Assembly: GCA_020425835.1 (NCBI GenBank)
Contig: JAGQRC010000192.1
Location: 1-6,866, forward strand
Reading direction: 5' to 3'
Length of the DNA stretch: 6,866 nt
DNA from: Planctomycetota bacterium
GTDB lineage: Bacteria; Planctomycetota; UBA8108; UBA1146; JAJFFE01
Shown here: one piece after another, positions 1 to 6,779 of the stretch
Layout: each line of letters opens with the position of its first letter
Numbering within the stretch: position 1 is the stretch's first letter
Made by a program: the position numbers and the translations under genes
The notes under the pieces: generated by a model
Seen by the model: the letters and a program-made list of their open reading frames with translations, nothing else
Databases searched by the model: none
What the model was told of the DNA's origin: nothing

Positions 1-1245
1 GACGTCGACGATGATCCTCGTCAGCGGCGACAGCTCGATCCGCAACGACGCGTCGCGCACCCACCGCCCGATGTCCCGCACGACCCGGGTCGCACAGCCG
101 TCCGCCGACACCTTCAGGTCGACTTCGCCTTCCTCGATTCCGAAGAGAACCACGCTTCCGTCGCGGTCGGTCACGACTCTCGGACCCCACCGTTCGACTC
201 CCAACTCCCTCCGCCGCACCTCGGCGTCGGGGATCCCGATCCCGGTGTGGGTCACGACCTGGATCGTCGTCGCTCGACCGACGTTCGATGCCGGATAACG
301 AATCTCATGGACCTCGGCTTCTCCGACCTGCAAGTCGACCACGAGAGGAGGGTAGGGCCCTCCCGACAACACTCCTCGATAGCGACCAGGGACGACGCGA
401 TCCCAGACGATCACGCCAGACTTCGCGATGCGATCGTGGGTGGAGAGCTCGTCACCCGACAGCGAGACGAGGGTCGAGTCGAGAAACGGAATCCCGAGAG
501 GGTCATCGACGACCACCTGGATCGTCGCCGGGCGTTCCAGACGGATGTCCTCCGGCAACGCATCGAGGGCGAAGCTCCCGCATGGCTCGAGATAGTCGGG
601 GTGAGTGACCGCCAACGTGTAGTCATCCGCCACCGGAGCGCGCAACTCGCAGCGCCCGCTCGCGTCGGTGCTCGCCGCGACGAACGCGCTCGATGTGCGC
701 GGTCGCAACGAGACGATCGCTCCCTCCACGACCTGGCCGCGGGTGCCCACGACTCTCGGTCGATACTCCCAACCCGATCGTAGAACGAGAAGAACCGGCT
801 CGCTCGAGGCCGACTCCACGTCGATGGTCCGGGTCGAGCTGTCCAAGTACCCACGAGCCGTCGCACGGAGACGTATCGCGGAGAGTTCGACGCCGGCGAT
901 GCGAAACGCGCCATCGCGGGTTGCGGAAACCACCGCTCCGGAGCCGTCTTCCCCCCAGTATTCCCAATGAACCGACGCATCGGAGACGGGCCTGCTCCGC
1001 TCGTCGACCACGCGACCGTGAACCTCGTACGTGGCCTGCGCTTCGCGCGCTCGATCCTCCGGTGCAGCGACGGTAGACACGTCGGCCGCGATGGACGGAG
1101 TGAGCCTCGGAGAGTCCGGTGCATCGACCACTCCGGTCGTCGACCGGCGCGTCGTGGCCTCGCCACCCGGCGAGGAGCAGCGATTCCAGACGAGGAGCGT
1201 GCTTGCGACCACGACACCCCATCCGACGACGGCGAGCCCCCGCAA
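1..1245 (-). CDS. Membrane-anchored carboxypeptidase-regulatory/Ig-like repeat protein (N-terminal part)
   Basis: I read 415 codons in the minus-strand frame that is open to the left edge; the C-terminus lies outside. Residues 4-20 (LAVVGWGVVVASTLLVW) form one hydrophobic segment, a signal anchor or uncleaved signal peptide. A Ser/Thr/Pro-rich linker follows to about 70. Four beta-sandwich-like modules come next at about 72-145, 148-238, 240-316 and 325-405. They show recurring patterns such as GRVVDERSRPVSDASV, TRDGAFRIAGV and STDASGRCELRAP, the style of carboxypeptidase regulatory-like (CarboxypepD_reg) domains. No catalytic residues are visible, so a structural or binding role outside the membrane is inferred; the substrate is unknown. 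No ATG exists in frame. TTG at 1245 is chosen because GGAGGT lies 5 nt before it and the membrane segment follows at once; GTG at 1212 would cut into that segment. Two longer overlapping minus frames are Arg-rich shadows. Confidence 0.8.
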   Translation of the reverse strand, partial: MRGLAVVGWGVVVASTLLVWNRCSSPGGEATTRRSTTGVVDAPDSPRLTPSIAADVSTVAAPEDRAREAQATYEVHGRVVDERSRPVSDASVHWEYWGEDGSGAVVSATRDGAFRIAGVELSAIRLRATARGYLDSSTRTIDVESASSEPVLLVLRSGWEYRPRVVGTRGQVVEGAIVSLRPRTSSAFVAASTDASGRCELRAPVADDYTLAVTHPDYLEPCGSFALDALPEDIRLERPATIQVVVDDPLGIPFLDSTLVSLSGDELSTHDRIAKSGVIVWDRVVPGRYRGVLSGGPYPPLVVDLQVGEAEVHEIRYPASNVGRATTIQVVTHTGIGIPDAEVRRRELGVERWGPRVVTDRDGSVVLFGIEEGEVDLKVSADGCATRVVRDIGRWVRDASLRIELSPLTRIIVDV

Positions 1246-1250
1246 CTCCC

Positions 1251-1256
1251 ACCTCC
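1251..1256 (-). promoter_or_regulatory. Shine-Dalgarno site deciding a TTG start
   Basis: The minus strand reads GGAGGT, then GGGAG, then TTG. This is an ideal anti-SD match at 5-nt spacing and the reason for placing the start of the leftmost gene at a TTG rather than at the downstream GTG (1212), which has no comparable site. Confidence 0.65.
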
Positions 1257-1260
1257 GTTC

Positions 1261-1296
1261 CGAGTCGGCGCAGGGGAGTACCCCGCCCCTGACTCG
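1261..1296. repeat. Nested inverted repeat in the divergent intergenic region
   Basis: Outer arms CGAGT (1261-1265) and ACTCG (1292-1296) enclose inner arms CAGGGG (1271-1276) and CCCCTG (1286-1291), with five unpaired bases on one side (1266-1270). An alternative inner hairpin pairs GGGG (1273-1276) with CCCC (1281-1284). On the minus strand the structure ends four bases before the Shine-Dalgarno site of the TTG-started gene. It could therefore be a leader hairpin affecting that gene's translation, or a dyad operator between the two divergent genes. The structure is seen directly; the role is inferred. Confidence 0.45.
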
Positions 1297-1356
1297 ATTC
1301 GGAATGGCGCGAGCGCAAGTCGCGAGTGGAAACTCGTCAGAACCGATCCCTTCCGT

Positions 1357-1385
1357 TTGGGCGACGAAGCCGAGAACCGTAAACT
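1357..1385 (+). promoter_or_regulatory. Candidate sigma70-type promoter for the M60 peptidase gene
   Basis: TTGGGC (1357-1362) and TAAACT (1380-1385) are separated by exactly 17 bases. They match the -35 and -10 consensus at 3 of 6 and 4 of 6 positions. Transcription would begin near 1392, leaving a leader of about 24 nt that contains the Shine-Dalgarno site. The match is modest, and planctomycete promoters are often weakly conserved. Confidence 0.3.
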
Positions 1386-1404
1386 CGGCGACGCTCCCGA
1401 GCTC

Positions 1405-1410
1405 GGAGGT
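1405..1410 (+). promoter_or_regulatory. Shine-Dalgarno site deciding a GTG start
   Basis: GGAGGT lies 5 nt before GTG at 1416. This fixes the start of the large secreted protein, which then begins directly with a signal peptide. Confidence 0.75.
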
Positions 1411-1415
1411 CCCTC

Positions 1416-4400
1416 GTGATAGCTCGACTTCGTCTTCTCTGTCGAACCCACCTCGTGTTGGGGATCTCGTTGACGCTCTCCACGCTGTCTCTCGCGACCC
1501 CGCCCGTCGCGGTCGACGACTTCCTCCACGTCGCCGCGAACTCGAGCGTCACCGCGGACCCGAAGCTCAACGACGATGACGTGGACGGTGATGCCTTGAT
1601 CATCACGGCCACGACTCCGCCGGCGAACGGATCGGTCATCGGCAATGCCGACGGTTCGCTGACGTACATACCGAACCCCGGCTTCGTGGGCGATGATGGT
1701 TTCACCTACGACCTGACCGATGGGACCTCGAACGTATCGGCCGACGTACGGATCTCGATCAACGCACCGATCGACATCGACGCGGCACGCAGCCAGATCC
1801 TCTCCGGGGTCTCGGCACTGGCGAACCCCACGCAGCCCGGGCACATGGTCGTCTACGGCCCCACCGCCTATAGCGTCGCGAACTATCCGGGTGCCGACCT
1901 CGACGATCCGATGGTCGCCGCGGCGACGCGTGGAGCGGGTCGGATCATCGCGCTTCCCGATCATCAGTGGGTCGAGCTCGACGGTTTCAGCGGCGACGCG
2001 AACATGGCGACCTTCTACCTGAACGGCATCGGGTGGCTCGCAGGCTCGACAGACCTCTCGGTGTCGGTCGTCACCTACGACGACGCCGGCGATGCCGCCT
2101 GGCTCACGGCACAGGGATTCACGAACGTCGTCAACAGCACCGCGGCGACGATCGCCAGCGACTTGATCGGCGCCGACGTCCTGGTCGCCGGCTGGCTCGG
2201 CAACAACGTCTCACCGTCGGTCCTCGATGCCGTGGACGACTTCGTCCGCGATGGCGGCGGCCTGTTCATCACGGAGTACGGCGTCGGCTACGACTGGTGG
2301 TGGGGACAGCCGACCGAGGAGATCCCCGGCAATCGCTTGTTGCGCGGCGCGGGCATCGGCTTCACGGAGGATTGGCCGCACGGAAGCGCGAGCCAGAGCG
2401 TCAACGCCGCATCGGGGCAGATCACGGTGCCCGACCTGCTCGCGTTGGTGGCGGATTGGAGCGGCGCTACCGAGAGCGAGAAGGCGCTGAAAGCGTCGAT
2501 CCTGACGAAACTCGACGCGGTCCTCGCCGCGAACGACACGTTGCAGGCGACGCTCGACCACGCGATCCTCACGAGCTCGAGCACATTGAAACCGACTCCC
2601 ACCACGCCGATCACCGACTCCTTCGAGAAGTCCCTCGTCGCCTGGGAGAGCACGTACCTGCACAGCGTTCCCGTGGCGGATACCTTGGCCCACCGCACGG
2701 CGTGGCCGGTCGGCGTGTCGGCACCCCGCATCAGCACGACGCGCATCCTCGACGCTCCCGACGGTCACGCGACGATCTGGATGCCGACCGGGCTCTACGC
2801 CGCGCCCGGCGAAGTGGTCACGTTGGCGCTCCCTCCCGGGTTCCAGAGCGTCGGCTTGCGCGCGCGCATCGGTCATCTGCGGACCGACCTCGCCGACGCC
2901 AACTACTACCACATGCCGTTCCAGGAGTTCTTCTTCGACCTCGACGCCCCCACCATCGCCGTCGCGAGCCCCTACGGTGGGCTCATCGCGATCGAAGCGG
3001 CGTCGGGCGAGGACGGCATCAGCAGCGCGCGGTTCGGATTCGACAACGTCGTCGAGGCGCCCACCTTCGTGCTCGGAGAGACGACGGACGATGACTGGAA
3101 CGGCGGGATCCGCGATCGTCAGACGCCGTTCGGAGTGCTGGTCACCGACAAGACCATCCACGTGGTCGAGTCCGAGGAGCACCTCCGGACACTGTCGGAT
3201 CCCGAGGCGGTGCTGCAGATCTGGCGAGACATGATCCAGCACATCGAGGAGTTCTACTCCTACACGGAGTATCGCCCACTCCGGATCCACCACGACTATC
3301 AGGCGGTCGGCGGCTTCTCGACCTTCCCGCAGTCCTACGACGTCCATCACGTGATGCTCGACTACGCCGAGCTCGTGAACTACGGTCACGGCCTGACCAT
3401 CCACGAGTACGGACACATCGTCGATCCGGGAGAGATGATCATCCAGAACTTCAGCGAGGCATCCCCGAACTTCGGCGGTATCTACGCCTCGCGCTTCTTC
3501 GGACCGTTCACCTATCGACCGAAGGGACCACAAGAGCGAATCCGACGCTACGAGGAGTCGCAGAGCGCGGATCTCTGGGCCACCGCCCCGCACACGCGCC
3601 ACCACGAGAAGATCACGCCGTTCATCGCGCTCGCGGATGCGTTCGGCTGGAACGCGCTGATCCATGTCATCGCTGCGCTGAAGGGGACGAGCCCCGCCGA
3701 CAACCAGGCGAAGCTCGACAACTGGCTCACGCTCTACGGGGCCGAGGTCGGCTTCGACATCTCACCCTTCTTCGCGCTCTGGCAGCTCCAGCCGTCGCCC
3801 GCGGCGCTGAGCGCGGTCGCTTCGCTACCACCGTGGAACATGGTCGAGACGATCGAGGATCGATTGCTCCTCCATCGGGACACTGCCGTCACCTTCCCGT
3901 CCCCGGAACTCAACGACTACTCCTATGACGGGGCCCTGACCCTCGTCGCCATCACCGATCCGGGGCACGGCGCCCTGACCGCGATCGGCAACGGGACGTT
4001 CCGCTACGTTCCCGACGCGGGCTTCGTCGGTGTCGATGGGTTCGAGTACACGGTCGAGAACGGGACGGGGAACAGCTTCACGGCCGCCGTCGCGATCCGG
4101 GTGCTCGACGAAGCGGACTCGCCGAAGCTCTTCGTCGGATCGGCGATCGCCTCGACGACCGGATGGACCATCGTCGAACTCCCCCACACGTACGCCGCTC
4201 CGGTGATCATCGCGCAGCCGGTGCTCCCGGCCAGCGCGACGCCGGTCGTCACGCGCATCCGCAATGCCGACGCGAGCTCGTTCGAGCTGCTGCTGCAACG
4301 GACCGACGGCTCGTCCGCGCCGATCTCTGGCGTCACCGTGAACTTCCTCGCCGCCGAGGAGGGGACGTATTCCGAGTCGTCTCACGGCATCAAGATGGAG

Positions 4401-5372
4401 GCGACGCGACGACCGTCGACGACCACGGACTCGGCCGGGAACCTGGTCGGCGAGACGTTCCTTCCCACGTGGAGCCTCGTCGACCACTATGCGGAGCCGG
4501 TCTTCTTCGGCCAGGTGATGACCACGAACGATCCCGATTGGTCGACCTGGTGGAGCGATGCAACGTCGCAGCGCGTCGTCGCCGGGAAGCACGTCGGCGG
4601 GGATCCGGACACCGACCGGGTCGACGAGACGCTCGGCTTCATCGCGCTCGAGACCGGAACGCTCCAGTTCCAGCAGTGCTATCTGCGGTTCGGCGACACG
4701 CAGGACGAGCTGCTCGAGACCTTCGGCGCGGGCGGCAACACCCTGAGCTTCCCGCGCGAGCCGCAGATCACCGCGGCGCTCATCCAAGCGACCAGCCTCG
4801 AGCCGGGCGAGAACCCCTACTGGTCGGTGCTGATCGACACGGACGACTACGCCGGGAACGCGGTGTCCATGGCGCTGCGCAACGACGAGGGGCTGTCGGT
4901 GCCGACCGAGCGGGCCGGGTACATCGTCGCGGCCCGGATCCACTCGGACTGCAACACCAACGGAGTGCCGGACGAAGTCGAGATCGCCCTCGGCATCGGC
5001 GCCGACTGCGACGGGAACGGGGTCCTCGACGAATGCGACATCGTTTCCGGGAGCGCGAGCGACAACGATGGCGACGGCATCCCGGATTCGTGCCGGGTGC
5101 TGTTCCGGCGCGGAGACGTCAACACCGATGGCCGCCTGGACGTCGCCGATCCGGTCGCCGCGCTCGGCTTCCTGTTCTCCGGGACCTCGGTGACCTGCGC
5201 GCTCGCGCTCGACGCCAACGACGATGACACCCTCGACATCGCCGACGCGGTATTCTCGCTCTCGTACCTCTTCGTCAGCGGCGCACCGCTGCCCCCGCCG
5301 CCGTTCGATGCGTGCGGCTCGGATCCAACGCCGGGCTCGCTGACGTGCGACGACTTCCCCATCTGTCCGTGA
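1416..5372 (+). CDS. Secreted M60-type zinc metallopeptidase with Ig-like, lectin-like and dockerin-like modules
   Basis: This 1318-residue protein starts at GTG. Residues 1-27 form a signal peptide ending LSLA. A cadherin-like/Big_9-type domain spans about 30-116, then an amidotransferase-like (TCAF-type) alpha/beta domain about 120-345 (core GADVLVAGW, GGGLFITEYG). The M60 (enhancin/mucinase-like) region covers about 400-800: WMPTGLYAAPGEVVTL, SPYGGLIAIE and EAPTFVLGETTDDDW are family-typical. The zinc site is HEYGH (663-667), with Glu681 fitting the family pattern HEXXHX(8,28)E. A characteristic DISPFFALWQL follows at 781-791. A second cadherin-like domain lies at 823-897, three lectin-like repeats at about 906-1177, Cys/Asp calcium-binding repeats at 1179-1226 and a dockerin-like pair at 1228-1290. 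M60 enzymes cleave O-glycosylated, mucin-like proteins, so an extracellular glycoprotein substrate is inferred. The gene is monocistronic, divergent from its left neighbour and convergent with its right one. Confidence 0.92.
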   Translation: MIARLRLLCRTHLVLGISLTLSTLSLATPPVAVDDFLHVAANSSVTADPKLNDDDVDGDALIITATTPPANGSVIGNADGSLTYIPNPGFVGDDGFTYDLTDGTSNVSADVRISINAPIDIDAARSQILSGVSALANPTQPGHMVVYGPTAYSVANYPGADLDDPMVAAATRGAGRIIALPDHQWVELDGFSGDANMATFYLNGIGWLAGSTDLSVSVVTYDDAGDAAWLTAQGFTNVVNSTAATIASDLIGADVLVAGWLGNNVSPSVLDAVDDFVRDGGGLFITEYGVGYDWWWGQPTEEIPGNRLLRGAGIGFTEDWPHGSASQSVNAASGQITVPDLLALVADWSGATESEKALKASILTKLDAVLAANDTLQATLDHAILTSSSTLKPTPTTPITDSFEKSLVAWESTYLHSVPVADTLAHRTAWPVGVSAPRISTTRILDAPDGHATIWMPTGLYAAPGEVVTLALPPGFQSVGLRARIGHLRTDLADANYYHMPFQEFFFDLDAPTIAVASPYGGLIAIEAASGEDGISSARFGFDNVVEAPTFVLGETTDDDWNGGIRDRQTPFGVLVTDKTIHVVESEEHLRTLSDPEAVLQIWRDMIQHIEEFYSYTEYRPLRIHHDYQAVGGFSTFPQSYDVHHVMLDYAELVNYGHGLTIHEYGHIVDPGEMIIQNFSEASPNFGGIYASRFFGPFTYRPKGPQERIRRYEESQSADLWATAPHTRHHEKITPFIALADAFGWNALIHVIAALKGTSPADNQAKLDNWLTLYGAEVGFDISPFFALWQLQPSPAALSAVASLPPWNMVETIEDRLLLHRDTAVTFPSPELNDYSYDGALTLVAITDPGHGALTAIGNGTFRYVPDAGFVGVDGFEYTVENGTGNSFTAAVAIRVLDEADSPKLFVGSAIASTTGWTIVELPHTYAAPVIIAQPVLPASATPVVTRIRNADASSFELLLQRTDGSSAPISGVTVNFLAAEEGTYSESSHGIKMEATRRPSTTTDSAGNLVGETFLPTWSLVDHYAEPVFFGQVMTTNDPDWSTWWSDATSQRVVAGKHVGGDPDTDRVDETLGFIALETGTLQFQQCYLRFGDTQDELLETFGAGGNTLSFPREPQITAALIQATSLEPGENPYWSVLIDTDDYAGNAVSMALRNDEGLSVPTERAGYIVAARIHSDCNTNGVPDEVEIALGIGADCDGNGVLDECDIVSGSASDNDGDGIPDSCRVLFRRGDVNTDGRLDVADPVAALGFLFSGTSVTCALALDANDDDTLDIADAVFSLSYLFVSGAPLPPPPFDACGSDPTPGSLTCDDFPICP

Positions 5373-5395
5373 GGAGGTGTGGAGCTTCGAAAAAC

Positions 5396-5429
5396 ACGAG
5401 GCCGCGAGGAGGTCTCCTCGCGGCCTCGT
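5396..5429 (-). terminator. Strong hairpin terminator between convergent genes
   Basis: Arms of 16 bases (5396-5411, ACGAGGCCGCGAGGAG, and its exact reverse complement at 5414-5429) enclose two bases, so in practice 15 bp with a four-base loop. Read on the minus strand, the stem is followed by G and five Ts (5394-5390), making it an intrinsic terminator for the thioredoxin gene 24 bp upstream. On the plus strand the following bases (TCGAATTCC) give no U-tract, so for the M60 transcript it would act mainly as a 3' end stabiliser or a weak terminator. Confidence 0.85.
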
Positions 5430-5453
5430 TCGAATTCCACGGAGCGGAGTCGA

Positions 5454-6443
5454 TCAGAGCAGAGGCATGATTTCCTCGAGCATCTTCTCCGCCCGACCCT
5501 TGGCCTTGGTCTCCGCGAACTTGCTGCCCTTGGTGACTCGCATCAGGGCCTGCGCGGCACCCTTGAGGTTCCGCTTCTTCTGGAGCTCCTTGGCCGCCGC
5601 GATCAGTTTCTCGGCGTCCATCTCGGCCTGGATCGTGTCGTCACTCTTCCACTGGTCGGCCTTCTCGTCCGCCTTGTCTCCGACCTCGGTTCCCTTGAAG
5701 CCCTTGGCCAGCGACCGGAGCTTCTCGTAGGCGTCGAGGTAGAAACCGGACTCGGCGTAGGCGTCCACCGAAGCGAGCTCGCCACGACCGAAGTCGAGGA
5801 CTTCGCCGATGGCCTTCGCCGCTTCGGACTTCACCGACTCGTCATCGGACTTGTCGGCGATCTTCTGGAGGACCTCGATCCCCTTGCCGTACTGACCCTT
5901 GTTCAGCTTCGAGTTGGCTTTCTCCAACTCGCCGGTGAACTCGAACGTCGGTCGGAGGCGGACGCCACCGAGGTACTGCTCGATGATCGCGCCGGTCAGA
6001 CCGGAAGGGTGACCCTTCCAGACGATCTTGCCGTCGGGACCGACCAACCACGCCGCCGGAATACCGGTCGACGCGTATCCGCCTGCACCGCCACCGAAGG
6101 CGATGAGGTACTCCATCTTGTTCGTCTGGACGAAAGGTTCGACCTTCCCTTGCGGCTCATCGGACACGCCGATGACGACCAGACCCCGCTTGCCATACTC
6201 TTCATTGAGCTGGTTGAGGTGCGGAATCTGAGCCTTGCAGGGGCCTCACCACGTCGCCCATTTCTCGATGAGGACGAGCTTGCCTCGCATCCCCATCCAC
6301 GAGACTGGACCTTTGTTGTTGATCCAGCCCTGCGGCTCCACGGCGGGGGCTTGATCCCCCACCTCCGAGCCGGCGATTGCGGGCAGACCCAGCGCGGCCG
6401 CGAGGACCAACGCCAAAGGTGCTGCCGATCGAGCACATCGCAT
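5454..6443 (-). CDS. Secreted TlpA-like thioredoxin-fold protein, probable selenoprotein (UxxC)
   Basis: The protein is 329 residues if TGA at 6246-6248 is read as selenocysteine. A signal peptide (MRCARSAAPLALVLAAALGL, cleavage near IAGS) precedes a TlpA/thioredoxin domain at about 27-165. It shows VGDQAPAVE, GKLVLIEKWATW, then U66-G-P-C69 where the family has CxxC, then LVVIGVSDEP, the cis-Pro loop TGIPAAW (Pro129) and GPDGKIVWKGHPSG. Residues 166-329 form a Lys/Glu/Ala-rich helical extension resembling TPR or a coiled coil. The inferred role is thiol-disulfide exchange outside the cytoplasm. Frame and coding character are intact on both sides of the TGA, and the gene ends with its own TGA. 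A GTG at 6464 (adding VKRKAAA) is an alternative start; neither start has a strong Shine-Dalgarno site (AAGG before ATG, AGGA before GTG). A recent nonsense mutation or sequencing error in a Cys codon cannot be excluded from sequence alone. It would otherwise be annotated as two fragments. Confidence 0.8.
6179..6231 (-). promoter_or_regulatory. Candidate SECIS-like hairpin downstream of the UGA
   Basis: In the mRNA, bases 15-25 after the UGA (6231-6221) pair with bases 57-67 (6189-6179) in an 11-bp stem with three G-U pairs. Inside it, CCAGCUC (6213-6207) pairs with GAGUAUGG (6200-6193), 7 bp with one bulged A, closing a six-base loop AAUGAA. The position just 3' of the UGA inside the coding region suits a bacterial SECIS. 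However, the loop starts about 40 nt from the UGA and lacks a G in its first two positions, so it departs from the usual bacterial consensus. Confidence 0.3.
6246..6248 (-). other. In-frame TGA at the first active-site cysteine: candidate selenocysteine codon
   Basis: Minus-strand codons read GCG ACG TGG TGA GGC CCC TGC AAG, giving A-T-W-stop-G-P-C-K. In thioredoxin-like proteins this stop falls exactly on the nucleophilic Cys of WCxxC, the residue most often replaced by Sec in redox selenoproteins. UGA is also the true stop of this gene and of the M60 gene, so the code as a whole is not reassigned. Confidence 0.75.
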
Positions 6444-6548
6444 GGCTGCTGCCTTTCTTTTCACAACACCGTTCCTGCGCGGGACCACGTCACCCATCCG
6501 AACCCGTCGACACGGCGACCGGCTCGACCGGAGAGAGTGGACAACGAA

Positions 6549-6577
6549 ACCATCGACGTTGAAAGGGCTTCGGTCAA
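6549..6577 (-). promoter_or_regulatory. Weak candidate promoter for the selenoprotein gene
   Basis: On the minus strand, TTGACC (5 of 6 to the -35 consensus) is followed after 17 bases by GATGGT (3 of 6 to the -10 consensus), roughly 105 nt before the ATG. The -35 is good and the -10 poor, so this is tentative. Confidence 0.2.
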
Positions 6578-6768
6578 CCCACTCCTCGGAGACTTCCCCG
6601 CTTTCATCGGCGCCCGACCCGTCGGTGATGCATGCGGATGGCGAGGTCCCCCGCTGATGGGACGAGACGGCCTGCCACCGGGGTCGGGACGCGACGTGCG
6701 GTCGGCGCTGGTGGGCGTGCGTCATCCTCGATACGGTACTTCGGCGCCGCGGTGGGCGAACTGGAGGC

Positions 6769-6774
6769 AGGAGG
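6769..6774 (+). promoter_or_regulatory. Shine-Dalgarno site of the acylphosphatase gene
   Basis: AGGAGG stands 5 nt before the ATG at 6780 and confirms that start, with the conserved acylphosphatase N-terminus following immediately. Confidence 0.75.
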
Positions 6775-6779
6775 CGGGG

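Larger units (their letters stand above)
6444..6779. other. Divergent intergenic region, no convincing gene
   Basis: These 336 bases separate the thioredoxin-like gene (minus) from the acylphosphatase gene (plus). Open frames here give Arg/Ser/Pro-rich translations without recognisable motifs and look like GC-rich shadows. The region should hold the promoters of both flanking genes. The best I can offer for the minus gene is TTGACC (6577-6572), 17 bases, then GATGGT (6554-6549); its -10 match is poor. I see no tRNA, CRISPR, IS end or clear long repeat. Confidence 0.5.

Noticed and set aside
623..1318. Minus-strand frame of 231 codons with an ATG
   Set aside because: Arg/Gly/Ser-rich low-complexity translation; it is out of frame with the real repeat protein and has no motif.
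411..1964. Long minus-strand frame of 517 codons over the left gene and the start of the M60 gene
   Set aside because: Its translation is Arg/Ser-rich without domains and crosses the divergent promoter; a different minus frame gives recognisable Ig-like repeats.
2211..3665. Antisense frame of 484 codons inside the M60 gene
   Set aside because: A GC-rich shadow opposite a convincing domain-bearing gene; its composition is Arg/Val/Asp-rich with no fold signature.
3825..4943. Antisense frame of 372 codons inside the M60 gene
   Set aside because: Same reason: a mirror of high-GC codon use, with no motifs.
5377..5730. Plus-strand frame after the M60 stop, with an SD-like GAGGAGGT nearby
   Set aside because: It runs through the terminator hairpin and antisense to the thioredoxin gene; there is no recognisable protein.
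5454..6167. Separate gene starting at GTG 6167
   Set aside because: It would begin in the middle of a thioredoxin beta strand without signal peptide or active site; reading through the UGA gives the full domain.
5454..6443. Whole-genome UGA reassignment (code 4 or 25) as explanation of the in-frame TGA
   Set aside because: The TGA falls on a Cys site, not a Trp or Gly site, and TGA closes this gene and the M60 gene at sensible C-termini.
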